38,844 nt of DNA from Candidatus Komeilibacteria bacterium S5_K13 (GCA_019248485.1 JAEHGL010000006.1:1-38844); one strand, 5' to 3'. Counted from the stretch's first letter, positions 7,931-20,919 are shown. Numbers and translations: made by a program. Notes: generated from the sequence alone by a model not told the origin.

Positions 7931-8241
7931 AATTTAATTTTTTTTGCTAATTTATTAATATAAGGCATTTCCCATTTCTCTCCATTTAAAGCTGACCTGA
8001 TTCCTAAAATTGCCAAAATAACCACCATTACTGTAAGCAACCATCCAATTACTGGTATCCACGCAACTAGTATTAGCGCCACTTCTACAAAAAACAATAC
8101 TAGTCCTTGCTTTGCATGAAATTTTACAAATTCATCACGAGAAAATAAAATAGGCACAAAACAAAAAACCCATAAATAGCTAAGAACTGCTAATTTTTTA
8201 TTTGTGCTTAAATTAAAATTTAACTTTTGATTCTTTTCCAT
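7927..8241 (-). CDS. Small membrane protein (DUF4870-like)
   Basis: A 104-residue protein with about three hydrophobic segments (residues 17-33, 46-64, 66-82) and a basic tail. The pattern LSYLWVFCFVPILF...FVKFHAKQGLVLFFVE resembles DUF4870-type small membrane proteins, in which a conserved HxxQ motif lies between helices; here it is HAKQG. The function of that family is unknown. It overlaps pyk by four bases and starts 4 bp after the upstream membrane-protein gene, so the three form one operon. Confidence 0.7.
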   Translation of the reverse strand: MEKNQKLNFNLSTNKKLAVLSYLWVFCFVPILFSRDEFVKFHAKQGLVLFFVEVALILVAWIPVIGWLLTVMVVILAILGIRSALNGEKWEMPYINKLAKKIKL

Positions 8242-8245
8242 ATTA

Positions 8246-8932
8246 TTATTTATTAGTTAATAAAATTTTTTTATCTTGATAAAAAATAGCCCCGAAAATA
8301 AGTCCCACTATAAGACCGATTAAGACAAAAAATAAAGTTGTGGTTGCCAAATTAAAAATAGCCCACATTTCTCTATATACAAAAAGCTCAATAGTTGAAA
8401 TAACAATTCCAGACATAAACCCACAAATTATACCAGCAATACCTGATATTTTTGGAATTTGATGTTTTTTTTGAACCACTATATAAGAAAGGACAATAAA
8501 TACACATATTTCAAATGGAAGTCTTATATAATCCAAAAAAACAAACCCACTAAAATAGTTTGTGCTCTCTTTTATTATAATCAAAAAATTTATGAGAACA
8601 ATGAGCATTGCTGGCCATTTAACCATCTTTATATACCAAGAAATATCTTGTCTTTGATCCTCTTCCTCTTTTTGTTCTTTTGAGACAAAAATGTTTCTAT
8701 ATTCTCTGCGCTCATCTTCATCCCCAGAAAGTCTTTTTTGAAGCTCATCCTTATCTATGCCAAAAGAAATATATTCTTTTTTATTATTAGTTTTTTGCGT
8801 TGCATTTGCCATAGCGCTTTCTATTTTTCCATCATATTCAATGTCATCAATAGAAAAACCTTTTGAAATATTATACTTGCTGTCTATAGAAATACTTTCA
8901 TCTAAATTTTTATCTCGCTCTTTAAAATCCAT
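8246..8932 (-). CDS. Membrane protein of unknown function
   Basis: Not recognised. The 228 residues divide into a charged soluble N-terminal half (about residues 1-105, rich in Lys, Glu and Asp) and a C-terminal half with four predicted membrane helices (about 108-124, 133-153, 162-184, 192-218). It is the first gene of an operon with a DUF4870-like membrane protein and pyruvate kinase. No SD is obvious. The spacing suggests it is made with those genes, but nothing in the sequence links it to glycolysis. Confidence 0.7.
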   Translation of the reverse strand: MDFKERDKNLDESISIDSKYNISKGFSIDDIEYDGKIESAMANATQKTNNKKEYISFGIDKDELQKRLSGDEDERREYRNIFVSKEQKEEEDQRQDISWYIKMVKWPAMLIVLINFLIIIKESTNYFSGFVFLDYIRLPFEICVFIVLSYIVVQKKHQIPKISGIAGIICGFMSGIVISTIELFVYREMWAIFNLATTTLFFVLIGLIVGLIFGAIFYQDKKILLTNK

Positions 8933-9027
8933 ATTACAAAAATAAGTAAATTATTTAACAACTTCTTATATTATAGAATAGATTAGGGATAAAATAAAGG
9001 ATTTTTATATGCGGGGCGGATATCCAG

Positions 9028-9057
9028 AAAAAATAAAATCGGGTCATACGACCCGAT
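9028..9057 (-). terminator. Rho-independent terminator of groL
   Basis: Perfect stem ATCGGGTC-4 nt-GACCCGAT, followed on the minus strand by TTTATTTTTT, 28 bp after the groL stop. Confidence 0.9.
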
Positions 9058-9084
9058 ATTTATGTGTATATTTTATTTATAGAA

Positions 9085-10755
<1,671 letters not shown>

Positions 10756-10907
10756 TCAGCCAAATCTTTCCTGACCTACTAACTACCTGACTCGCTAAAT
10801 TTAATTGTTTATTTTCAAAATTAGTTAATTCAATAATTTATTCCATTAGGCCCGAGCTTATGACCGAGGGCAAAATTCTAAATTCATAATTCAAAATTCT
10901 TTGTTTA

Positions 10908-11198
10908 TTATTCTATGATAGCTATTACATCTGTTTGAGTCATTACCAAATATTCTTCTCCGTCGATTTTGATTTCATCTGGTGCATATTTTCTAAACAA
11001 TACTTTATCCCCGACCTTAACCTCCATTTGAGATCTTGTTCCATTATCTAATATTTTACCAGTTCCTGCTGCAATAACTTCTCCTTGTTGTGGTTTTTCC
11101 TTATCAATTGTGTCTGGAAGAACTATTCCACTTTTTGTCTTTTCTTCCATACTGATTTTCTTGACAACTATATTGTCAAAAATTGGCTTTAACTGCAT
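10908..11198 (-). CDS. groS: Co-chaperonin GroES (Hsp10)
   Basis: The heptameric lid of the GroEL chamber. Its 96 residues match the family: MQLKPIFDNIVVKK start, a mobile loop around EEKTKSGIVLPDT, GKILDNGTR, the core KVGDKVLFRKYAPDEIKIDGEEYLV, and a C-terminal strand. An AAAGGA element precedes ATG. It is the first gene of the chaperonin unit, with a CIRCE element and promoter 64-129 bp upstream, pointing to HrcA repression and heat induction. hrcA itself is not in this window. Confidence 0.97.
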   Translation of the reverse strand: MQLKPIFDNIVVKKISMEEKTKSGIVLPDTIDKEKPQQGEVIAAGTGKILDNGTRSQMEVKVGDKVLFRKYAPDEIKIDGEEYLVMTQTDVIAIIE

Positions 11199-11261
11199 AC
11201 TATTTTTCCTTTCATTATTATGCCATTTTAGGCTTAAAATTTTAATATTAATTTGTCATTT

Positions 11262-11288
11262 TTAGCACTCATAACTCACAAGTGCTAA
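11262..11288 (-). promoter_or_regulatory. CIRCE operator (HrcA binding site)
   Basis: TTAGCACTC-N9-AAGTGCTAA against the CIRCE consensus TTAGCACTC-N9-GAGTGCTAA: a single mismatch. It lies between the groES promoter and the start codon, the standard HrcA repression position. Confidence 0.95.
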
Positions 11289-11298
11289 CTCATATATA

Positions 11299-11327
11299 AT
11301 CTTATAACAAGCCATACCTATTGTCAA
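11299..11327 (-). promoter_or_regulatory. groES-groEL promoter
   Basis: On the minus strand TTGACA (11327-11322), 17 bp spacer, TAAGAT (11304-11299). Transcription should start at or just before the CIRCE element. Confidence 0.7.
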
Positions 11328-11409
11328 TATTCCCCTACTAATTCCAAATTGCTCCCGTATAAATCCTGTGCTATTCTTAATGTATTGATAAACTAAAAAA
11401 ATAAATAAC

Positions 11410-12378
11410 ATGTTTTTTGTTTGGATTATTATACTACTCATTATGTCTGCTTGGTTTTCTGGAACTGAAATAGCCCTTTTTTCAATGACTCCTGGATCTG
11501 TAAAATCAATGGTCATAGCAAAGAAAAAAAATGCCAAATTATTAGAAAAATTACTCAAGAACAAAAAAAGGCTACTCGTAGTAATACTGCTTGGCAATAA
11601 TCTAGTGAATATTACAGCGGCCAGCATGATGAGTCTTTGGGTAGAGCAAAGATTTGAAAATGGCGCACTTGGAATAGCAACTGGAGTAATGACGCTTTTG
11701 ATACTTATATTTGGAGAAATGTTTCCAAAAGCATTTGCCCAAAATCATGCAGAAAAATTTGCATTATTTTTTGCACCAATAATATACTTTTTAGAAATAA
11801 TATTTTATCCAATAGTCATATTACTTGAAAAATTACTACGACTAATAACCGGAAATAAAACGAAAAATATTGTTTCTGAACAAGAGCTAAAAGCTTTTAG
11901 TAGATTAGCCGTAGAACATGGCGTCTTGAAATTCAAAGAACATGAAATGATAATGAATATTATTAATTTTGAAGAAAAAACAGCAAAAGAGGTTATGACT
12001 CCTAGATACAAAATGTCTGTTATAAACGAAGATGCCGAAATTGATAAAATAGCACATTTTATTTCTCAAGAAGGTTTTAGTAGATATCCTGTCTTTCATA
12101 ATCAAGAAGATAATATTATTGGATATGTTCACATAATAGATATTATGAGAGTTTTAAATAGTGACAACAGAGAAGATGCTATAAAAAAATATGTAGAACC
12201 AATCATAACGGTAAATGAAGATACAAAAATAGACAAAATTCTTAAAAAAATGATAAAGCGAAGAGTTCATATTGCTCTTGTTTATAGAAACAAAGAACAG
12301 CTAATAGGTATGCTTACGCTTGAAGATATGCTTGAAGAAATTGTTGGTGAAATAAGAGATGAAAATGATGATGAATAG
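11410..12378 (+). CDS. CNNM/CBS-domain membrane protein, lacking the C-terminal CorC_HlyC domain
   Basis: Belongs to the CNNM / CorB-type family, linked to Mg2+ and other divalent cation transport. The 322 residues give an N-terminal CNNM domain with the signature WFSGTEIALFS, membrane helices at about 1-20, 59-77, 85-102 and 117-137, and the motif GEMFPKAFA. A pair of CBS domains follows (about 185-310), starting AKEVMTPR and ending LEDMLEEIVGEI, and these usually bind adenine nucleotides. Most bacterial relatives are over 400 residues and carry a CorC_HlyC domain after the CBS pair; here the protein ends straight after it. It is divergent from groES and ends at a hairpin terminator. No SD is seen. 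Confidence 0.85.
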   Translation: MFFVWIIILLIMSAWFSGTEIALFSMTPGSVKSMVIAKKKNAKLLEKLLKNKKRLLVVILLGNNLVNITAASMMSLWVEQRFENGALGIATGVMTLLILIFGEMFPKAFAQNHAEKFALFFAPIIYFLEIIFYPIVILLEKLLRLITGNKTKNIVSEQELKAFSRLAVEHGVLKFKEHEMIMNIINFEEKTAKEVMTPRYKMSVINEDAEIDKIAHFISQEGFSRYPVFHNQEDNIIGYVHIIDIMRVLNSDNREDAIKKYVEPIITVNEDTKIDKILKKMIKRRVHIALVYRNKEQLIGMLTLEDMLEEIVGEIRDENDDE

Positions 12379-12410
12379 ATTTTAATTAAAAAAATATAAT
12401 TTTAAATACA

Positions 12411-12441
12411 CCTCAAAAACATAGTTTTTGAGGATTTTTTT
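12411..12441 (+). terminator. Rho-independent terminator
   Basis: CCTCAAAAAC pairs perfectly with GTTTTTGAGG around a 3-nt loop, followed by a T run. Confidence 0.9.
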
Positions 12442-12444
12442 GTC

Positions 12445-12473
12445 TTTACTTTCATTCATAAATATGCTAATTT
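12445..12473 (+). promoter_or_regulatory. purB promoter
   Basis: TTTACT (12445-12450), 17 bp spacer, TAATTT (12468-12473), directly after the upstream terminator. Confidence 0.6.
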
Positions 12474-12507
12474 TTAGGCAAATATCAAAAATATAAAGGA
12501 GGATATT

Positions 12508-13941
12508 ATGCACTACATCCTTGAAAAAATGGTCCAGTCTATACTTAATGATGAGTTTTCTTTAGAAAACTTAATCATGCCCGGAAATCCTAGATATCAA
12601 CCCAAAGAATTAACAACTTTCTTTGGTTATGACAATCTGTTTAAATGGTTGGCAGTTGTAGAAGTTGCGAATCTACTCGCTCTGCCAAATTGTCCAAAAC
12701 CAACAGAAGAACAAGCTCTCAAATTACTAGAGATATCAACCACTCTAGTTGATGAAAGGGAGGGTATCACAAGACACGACATAAGAGCTTGGGTACAACT
12801 TGCACAAGAAAAATGCCCAGAGCTTGCAAAATGGATTCATATACCACTTACAAGCTATGACGCATTAGATACAGCGAGAACACTACAATTCAAATTGTCT
12901 TATAAAAATGTATTAAAGCCCAAAATCAAAGAGTTCATATCACTTTTTGCAGATATTGCAGAAAAACATAAAGAGCTTCCTCAAATTGGAAGAACCCATG
13001 GTCAATGCGCTATACCAATAACAGTAGGTTTCTGGCTAGCTTCTATTCTTGAAAGAATAGTATACAACTTCAAACAAATGGACTACTATGCAGAGCATAT
13101 ACTTGGAAAAATATCCGGCGCAGTAGGGGCATATAATGCTCAAAGATTACTAAAAATAGACAATCATGAAATCATTGCACTTGGATATCTTGATCTAAGA
13201 CCAGCTCCTATTAGTACCCAAATATTACCACCTGAACCGCTCGCATACTATCTATTTACTTGTACAATGATGTCAACGGCCATTGCACAATTTGCAAATG
13301 ATTGTCGTCATCTTACAAGAAGTGAGATCATGGAAATATCTGAGCCCTTTGATGAAAAGCAAGTTGGATCCTCAACAATGGCCCACAAAAGAAATCCAAT
13401 AGTATTTGAAAATACAGTTGGACTTGCTACTAAAAATAAAGTAGATTTCCTTTTGGTGCTAGAAACATTAATCAGCGAACACCAGAGAGATTTAACAGCC
13501 AGCTCTATATACAGAGATTTTCCAATGATCATTCTAAATTTGGTTTGTCAGCTTAACAACATGACAAAAAGAAATAAGCAAGATATACCATTTTTGAATT
13601 CAATATTCTTCAATGAAGCGCAGATCAAAAAAAATCTCCTTGCCGTAGGAGATATTATAATGGCAGAGCCTCTTTATATACTCCTACAAGCAAATGGATA
13701 TGATGGCGATGCACACGATCTTGTTAATCATACACTTGTTGAGCGTGCTAAAAAAAATGGATCATCTCTATATCAAGAACTTCTTATTGAACTTCAAACA
13801 AATAACGAGATTGCATCTGCATTCAACAGAATACCAAGGGATATTCAAAACATATTGCAACACCCTGAGCTATACATAGGGCGTGCTGTAGAAAAAACTA
13901 TGGAAATTGTTGAAAACGCAAGAAATTCAATTCTTGCATAA
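12508..13941 (+). CDS. purB: Adenylosuccinate lyase
   Basis: Releases fumarate from adenylosuccinate (and from SAICAR in de novo purine synthesis) to give AMP. The 477 residues have the fumarase/aspartase superfamily blocks: LTSYDALDTA, GRTHGQCAIPITVG with the catalytic His, and the flexible signature loop GSSTMAHKRNP with the catalytic Ser. An SD (AAAGGAGG) lies six bases before ATG. It stands alone with its own promoter and terminator and no other purine gene nearby, so its role may be AMP formation from salvaged IMP rather than a full pathway. Argininosuccinate lyase is a less likely alternative given the KRNP loop. Confidence 0.9.
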   Translation: MHYILEKMVQSILNDEFSLENLIMPGNPRYQPKELTTFFGYDNLFKWLAVVEVANLLALPNCPKPTEEQALKLLEISTTLVDEREGITRHDIRAWVQLAQEKCPELAKWIHIPLTSYDALDTARTLQFKLSYKNVLKPKIKEFISLFADIAEKHKELPQIGRTHGQCAIPITVGFWLASILERIVYNFKQMDYYAEHILGKISGAVGAYNAQRLLKIDNHEIIALGYLDLRPAPISTQILPPEPLAYYLFTCTMMSTAIAQFANDCRHLTRSEIMEISEPFDEKQVGSSTMAHKRNPIVFENTVGLATKNKVDFLLVLETLISEHQRDLTASSIYRDFPMIILNLVCQLNNMTKRNKQDIPFLNSIFFNEAQIKKNLLAVGDIIMAEPLYILLQANGYDGDAHDLVNHTLVERAKKNGSSLYQELLIELQTNNEIASAFNRIPRDIQNILQHPELYIGRAVEKTMEIVENARNSILA

Positions 13942-13952
13942 CCTAATAACAC

Positions 13953-13984
13953 AAAAGGACTGGCAAAACCCAGTCCTTTTTTTT
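13953..13984 (+). terminator. Rho-independent terminator
   Basis: GGACTGG-caaaac-CCAGTCC stem, extended by AAAA/TTTT pairing, then a T run. It closes purB. Confidence 0.95.
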
Positions 13985-14004
13985 ATAAATAATACATGTA
14001 TGAC

Positions 14005-14078
14005 TAAATACTAACTACTTCAGCCCAAGGCTGATCTCCTCCATAGGCGGACAGGCGCCTCTGGCGGAAAATACTAAA

Positions 14079-14080
<2 letters not shown>
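14005..14080. repeat. Compound palindromic element, copy 2 (after gyrB)
   Basis: Shares with the 6361 element the TAAATACTAA lead-in, the TTCAGCC..AGGCTGA hairpin, and the GGACAGGC...CGCCTNTGGCGGAAAA end. It lacks the inner stem-loops of copy 1. Like copy 1 it abuts the stop codon of a minus-strand gene. Confidence 0.75.
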
Positions 14081-16208
<2,128 letters not shown>

Positions 16209-16283
16209 TTAATACTATTATAAGGGCTAAAATAAGGCTAATTTAACACAATTTGAGACAAGCCGTTTAGACTCGACTCTAAT

Positions 16284-16324
16284 AAAAAATAACAAAAAAA
16301 ACTCCTCAGTTAGTATGAGGAGTT
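16284..16324 (-). terminator. Rho-independent terminator (minus strand)
   Basis: Perfect 9-bp stem AACTCCTCA/TGAGGAGTT with a 7-nt loop, followed on the minus strand by a long T-rich tract. It ends the small membrane-protein gene at 16343 and probably the whole phe operon. Confidence 0.9.
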
Positions 16325-16342
16325 GTAAAATATTTAAAATCA

Positions 16343-16690
16343 TCAAACAATAAATCTTTCTTCTTTATTATCCTCTTTTACCTTCTTTGCTTGTAATGAC
16401 TCTAAACTAACATCATTTATTTCAATAATAATTCCGCGCGTCTTTGATGATAAATAATTATATAGACTTGCAAACAAATATCCAATGACCCAAAATATTA
16501 TATAAGCAAAGATTGTTCCCATCAATATATTCAATAATTCTTGCCACCAATACATTTTGAGCACACTTGTCTCAGTTCGCACTGCGCTAAAAATAAAGTT
16601 TAGAAGTCCGCTCAACAAAACCGCCATCCCAGCTACAATAGATAAATATTTTGCAAAAGAGCTTGGTAATATTTTTTTTATTTCTTGCAT
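16343..16690 (-). CDS. Small membrane protein, unknown
   Basis: Not recognised. The 115-residue protein has two predicted membrane helices (about residues 13-36 and 48-75) joined by a short polar loop with MYWW, and a charged C-terminal tail of about 35 residues. It starts 25 bp after the pheT stop and is followed by a strong terminator, so it is probably the last gene of the pheS-pheT transcript. Two-helix proteins with a cytosolic tail of this kind are common in small genomes and carry no assigned role. Confidence 0.65.
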   Translation of the reverse strand: MQEIKKILPSSFAKYLSIVAGMAVLLSGLLNFIFSAVRTETSVLKMYWWQELLNILMGTIFAYIIFWVIGYLFASLYNYLSSKTRGIIIEINDVSLESLQAKKVKEDNKEERFIV

Positions 16691-16715
16691 AATTTTATTT
16701 TATTTATTAAATAAT

Positions 16716-19142
16716 TTATCTAATAATCACTTTATATTTATCTACAAGCATTTTCTTTATAGATTTCATAGCATCCTCCGTTTCTCTACTTACAAGAGTT
16801 CTTGTTGCATCACTAAAAACAATATGAAAAGCCAAAGATCTTTTTCCTTTTTCTATTTTTTCTCCATCATATACGTCAAAAATTTCTATTTTTTCTATAA
16901 GTGGAGAAATTGCAGTAATTGATTGCTCTATGTCTTGCCAAAGCAAATCACACCCCACAATCATAGAAATATCATAAGTCATGCTTGGATATTTTGGAAG
17001 AGATTTGTATTTTTTTATATCTTTTGTGTACTTAATGGCTTTTGAAAGATTGAGCTCGCCATATAAAACTCTCTCTTTAATATCGAAATTATGTCTTATT
17101 TCCTCTTTTACAAAACCAACAATAGCAATTTGCTTATCATCAACAAAATACTCGAGCGCCGTATTAATTTCAAAAAATTTATTATCTACAATTTTTGAAG
17201 TGTATTTAATACCAAAATTATCCAAAACAAGCTCTAAATCTCCTTTAAAAGAATAATAATCATTACCCACGCTTGTAATTGCGAACATCTTATCCTGCCT
17301 TGGCAAAAATTCCCCTGAGTTTAAATCTGTTTTATATTCTCCGACTTCTTTTGTAAAAACCCTTCCTATTTCAAATATTTGAAATGTCTTAAAGAATCTT
17401 AAGTTATCACTGACATTTTTCAATATATTCATTAGTAACGAATTTCTAAGATATTTAAGATTTTTTGATACAGCATTAGCAAGCTCAATAAAATTATGCT
17501 TATCTTCTAACGTATCATTGATATCATCTTCCGAAACAAAAGAATAGTTACAAACCTCATTATATTTCATATCCCTTGAAACAAAATCTTTTATTTTTCT
17601 CTCAAAACTAATAGATTTATCTATTATAGGAGATTTTGTCTCTAGTATTGGATAAACTCCTTTTATATTTTTATAGCCATAAATTCTTGCAACTTCTTCA
17701 ACAATATCTTCTTTTTCTTTAATATCAGCACCAGATCTGTGCGTTGGAATTATAATTTTTATTGTATTATCCCTTTTTTCTTTTGGAGAAAATCCCAATC
17801 TTGTTAAAATATCCAAAATATCTTTTTTTGGAATTTCAATTCCTATTTTTTTATTTATAAATTCATATGATATTTCCAATTTTTCCTCTTTTCTATCTGA
17901 ATAATCCTCATCTATCAATTTTCCACAATGCAAACTTTCTAAGTTTAGTTGATTTATAAGTTCTAGTGCTCTTATAAGGGCTTTTTTTGTAAGATTTGGG
18001 TCAAGTGATTTTTCAAACCTTACGCTAGCTTCTGTCCTAAGTCCTAATCTATTTGAAGTTTTTCTAACAATAATAGCGTCAAAGTTTGCAGACTCTATAA
18101 AAATATCTGAAGTTGTATCTTTTATTTCACTATTTTTTCCACCCATAATACCAGCCAGAGCAATAGGTTTTCTTGCATCACAGATAAGAAGATCTTCACT
18201 ATTTAAAATTCTTTCAAGATTGTCTAACGTTCTAAATCTTTCTTTATCCTTTGCCCTCCTTACGATAATACGAGAAAAATCTATATCACTCAAATCAAAT
18301 GCATGAAGAGGTTGACCAAGCTCCATCATTACAAAATTTGTTATATCTACTATATTATTTATTGATCTTATATTTACAGATTCGAGCTGTTTTACAAGCC
18401 ACTCTGGAGATTCTTTTATTTTTATATTCCTTAACACTATACCTGTGTATCTTGGACAAGCAACTCTATCTTCAATACTAACCTCAAAACTACAATCTCT
18501 ATCTACCTTATCAAAAATTTTTTCATCAAAAATCATTTTCTTAAGTTTTATTCCAAGAAGAGCTGCTATTTCCCGAGCCATTCCATAATGACCCCACAAA
18601 TCAGGTCTGTTTGTAAGGGATTTATTTTCTATATCAAAAATAACATCATCCAATCCAAGCGCCGATTTAAGATCCATTCCAATATATAATTTATCTAAAT
18701 CCAAGTCCGCTATTCCACCCTTATGATAATATTCCATTGATATACCAATCTCCTCTGCTGCCGCAATCATTCCTTCTGACTCAACTCCTCTTATCGTAGT
18801 TTTTTCTAACGTTATTAGCTCTCCCTCTCCATGCCATTTTACTTTTGCACCAGGAAGCGCCACTGGAACGGTCATATCTTTTTTTACATTATTTCCACCA
18901 CAGACAACCTTTAAAACCCCACGTCGACCAGCATCAACCTGACAAATATTTAACTTGTCTGCATTAGGATGTTTATTTATTTCAATGATACGCCCGACTA
19001 CAATGTTTTCTAAATTCTTACCCTGATAGATAACATCGTTTATTTCAACAATAGAGCTGGTAATTTTGTTAGCAAGCTCTATAGGACTAATATCATTAGG
19101 AATATTTGTATAATTTTTAAGCCATTTTAAAGAAATTAACAT
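16716..19142 (-). CDS. pheT: Phenylalanyl-tRNA synthetase beta subunit
   Basis: Beta chain of the alpha2-beta2 enzyme that charges tRNA-Phe. The 808-residue length fits. Order: short N-terminal segment MLISLKWLKNY; EMAP-like tRNA-binding domain (about 40-150, VGRIIEINKHPNADKLNICQVDAG); B3/4 editing domain with LTNRPDLWGHYG and FDLSDID; B5 domain; catalytic-like core with LRNSLLMNIL; FDX-ACB anticodon-binding domain at the end (YPSMTYDISMIV to the C-terminus). It lies 163 bp downstream of pheS with an AT-rich repetitive spacer between. No SD is seen. Confidence 0.97.
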   Translation of the reverse strand: MLISLKWLKNYTNIPNDISPIELANKITSSIVEINDVIYQGKNLENIVVGRIIEINKHPNADKLNICQVDAGRRGVLKVVCGGNNVKKDMTVPVALPGAKVKWHGEGELITLEKTTIRGVESEGMIAAAEEIGISMEYYHKGGIADLDLDKLYIGMDLKSALGLDDVIFDIENKSLTNRPDLWGHYGMAREIAALLGIKLKKMIFDEKIFDKVDRDCSFEVSIEDRVACPRYTGIVLRNIKIKESPEWLVKQLESVNIRSINNIVDITNFVMMELGQPLHAFDLSDIDFSRIIVRRAKDKERFRTLDNLERILNSEDLLICDARKPIALAGIMGGKNSEIKDTTSDIFIESANFDAIIVRKTSNRLGLRTEASVRFEKSLDPNLTKKALIRALELINQLNLESLHCGKLIDEDYSDRKEEKLEISYEFINKKIGIEIPKKDILDILTRLGFSPKEKRDNTIKIIIPTHRSGADIKEKEDIVEEVARIYGYKNIKGVYPILETKSPIIDKSISFERKIKDFVSRDMKYNEVCNYSFVSEDDINDTLEDKHNFIELANAVSKNLKYLRNSLLMNILKNVSDNLRFFKTFQIFEIGRVFTKEVGEYKTDLNSGEFLPRQDKMFAITSVGNDYYSFKGDLELVLDNFGIKYTSKIVDNKFFEINTALEYFVDDKQIAIVGFVKEEIRHNFDIKERVLYGELNLSKAIKYTKDIKKYKSLPKYPSMTYDISMIVGCDLLWQDIEQSITAISPLIEKIEIFDVYDGEKIEKGKRSLAFHIVFSDATRTLVSRETEDAMKSIKKMLVDKYKVIIR

Positions 19143-19305
19143 AAATGTATTTTAATAATCAAAACTCAAACGCCAATACTCAAATAACAAATCTCAAATA
19201 ATATTCAAATACCAAATTCTAATTATCGATTATTGAATATTATCTGGAACTTACACGCCATGGCGGCATGCCATGAATTATTGTAATTTGTTATTTTTAT
19301 ATTAT
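19143..19305. repeat. AT-rich spacer between pheS and pheT
   Basis: Made of loose repeats of CTCAAAT/CAAATA words, then GCCATGGCGGCATGCC, an imperfect palindrome at about 19258-19273. No ORF or terminator with a T run is seen. Confidence 0.5.
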
Positions 19306-20346
19306 TTAAAATTGTTTAGTAAATCTTATATCTCCTGATTGCATTAATCTTATATCAGCTATTTCATGAAGCATCATAATCATTCTTGTAGTCCCAAGTC
19401 CAAAAGCAAAGCCACCATACTCTTCTGAATCTATTCCTCCAGCCTTTAAAACATTAGGGTGCATTAATCCACAGCCAATCATTTCAAGCCAACCACTATT
19501 TTTACAAGATGGACACCCTGCTCCATCACAAATAATACAATTCATGTCCACTTCAAAACCGGGTTCAACAAAAGGAAAATAAGCTGGTCTAAGCTTCGTC
19601 TTTAATTCTCTCTTGAAAACTTTTGATAAAAACTCCTCCATAACAGCAATTAGGTTTGCAACTGAAATATTTTTATCAATAATCATTCCTTCTAACTGAT
19701 GAAAAGAGTTATCGTGACAAACATCCGTTGCCTCATTTCTAAAACATTTACCAGGAAATATAGCACGAAGTGGCGCGCCATATTCATGCATTGTTCTTAC
19801 CTGCATATTTGAAGTTTGAGTTCTTAAAACTATCTGTGATGAACACAACTTCTTATCTGGCTTAATATAGTAGGTATCCTGCATATCACGAGCAGGGTGA
19901 GTTTTTGGAACATTCAAAGATTCAAAATTATAATAATCTGATTCAAGTTCAGGCCCCTCCAAAATCATAAAACCCATAGACGCAAAAATATCCATAAGCT
20001 CATTTTGGATTAGCGTAGTAGGATGAAGATGTCCTATTTCTTGCTTCTTAGATTGAAGCGTTGGATCAAAAGAAAAAACAGATCCCTTTATATCGCCAGC
20101 TGTCTCTAAAACAGCTTCTTTGATTTTGTTAAAACCATTTTCTAAGTCTATTCTTATTTCATTTGCAATTTTACCAACAATAGGACGCTCTTTTTCAGCT
20201 AAACTTTTGATATCTTTTATTGCTTTTGTAAATTCACCATTTCGTCCTAAATATTTTTTTTCTAACTTTATATATTCATCCCCAGACTTGATATTTTCAA
20301 TTTCTCTAAGCGCGTTATTTTTAATGGTATTTAAAATATTCTGCAT
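19306..20346 (-). CDS. pheS: Phenylalanyl-tRNA synthetase alpha subunit
   Basis: Catalytic chain of the Phe-tRNA synthetase. The 346 residues start with an N-terminal coiled coil (about 1-85). The class II core follows: motif 1 around ELMDIFASMGF, motif 2 FRNEATDVCHDNSFHQLEG, and motif 3 GFAFGLGTTRMIMM near the end. A Cys cluster CIICDGAGCPSCKNSGW before GCGLMHPNV is typical of bacterial PheS. It is upstream of pheT in the usual order, and starts 21 bp after the stop of a small membrane-protein gene that may be co-transcribed. Confidence 0.97.
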   Translation of the reverse strand: MQNILNTIKNNALREIENIKSGDEYIKLEKKYLGRNGEFTKAIKDIKSLAEKERPIVGKIANEIRIDLENGFNKIKEAVLETAGDIKGSVFSFDPTLQSKKQEIGHLHPTTLIQNELMDIFASMGFMILEGPELESDYYNFESLNVPKTHPARDMQDTYYIKPDKKLCSSQIVLRTQTSNMQVRTMHEYGAPLRAIFPGKCFRNEATDVCHDNSFHQLEGMIIDKNISVANLIAVMEEFLSKVFKRELKTKLRPAYFPFVEPGFEVDMNCIICDGAGCPSCKNSGWLEMIGCGLMHPNVLKAGGIDSEEYGGFAFGLGTTRMIMMLHEIADIRLMQSGDIRFTKQF

Positions 20347-20367
20347 TTTATTAAATAATTTAAAAAA

Positions 20368-20784
20368 TTAATTAGAGTGTAGGTCGGTGCTTCTTTTACT
20401 TTCTATTTCATTACTTTTTGTGCTAAGACAAAAAAATTCAATGAGTGCGAGCGCCAAAATAAACAATATCTCATTTATCCAATTTAAAAGCCCTTTTGAT
20501 TGTAAAAATAAAGAAACAACTACAACTATAGAAATCCAAAGAGCTTGTCTAAAAGAAACAATGACTTGACCAAAAACTGGCTCTTTTTTGGAACTAAATT
20601 TTCGTATTGTAAAACCAAAAATTGTAAAAAATCCCAAAACCGTAAGGCCAAGACTAAAATAAAACAAAAGCATCAAAACAGGACCTGACTCAGTAGGATT
20701 TATAAAAAGTAGTACAACAATCCAAGCAAAAAGACTCAATATGCTTCCTATAATCATTGATATAATAAACTTTTGTAGGTTCAT
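20368..20784 (-). CDS. Membrane protein, unknown
   Basis: Not recognised. From ATG at 20784 the protein has 138 residues and four predicted membrane helices, followed by a charged tail rich in Ser and Glu. The frame extends upstream to a TTG at 20820, but ATG (MNLQKF) is the more natural start. Its stop is 21 bp from the pheS start, so it probably leads the pheS operon. The helices have no charged residues suggesting transport. Confidence 0.65.
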   Translation of the reverse strand: MNLQKFIISMIIGSILSLFAWIVVLLFINPTESGPVLMLLFYFSLGLTVLGFFTIFGFTIRKFSSKKEPVFGQVIVSFRQALWISIVVVVSLFLQSKGLLNWINEILFILALALIEFFCLSTKSNEIESKRSTDLHSN

Positions 20785-20919
20785 CTTTTTTATGTTAATT
20801 AATAACGCTTTATATACCAAAGAACCCCGCTAAATTTTAAAATTACCTTTTAAATACTAATCTAACGGGAATCACATACTTATTATAGCAAAAAATAAGT
20901 GAAAAACAACCTCTTCATT

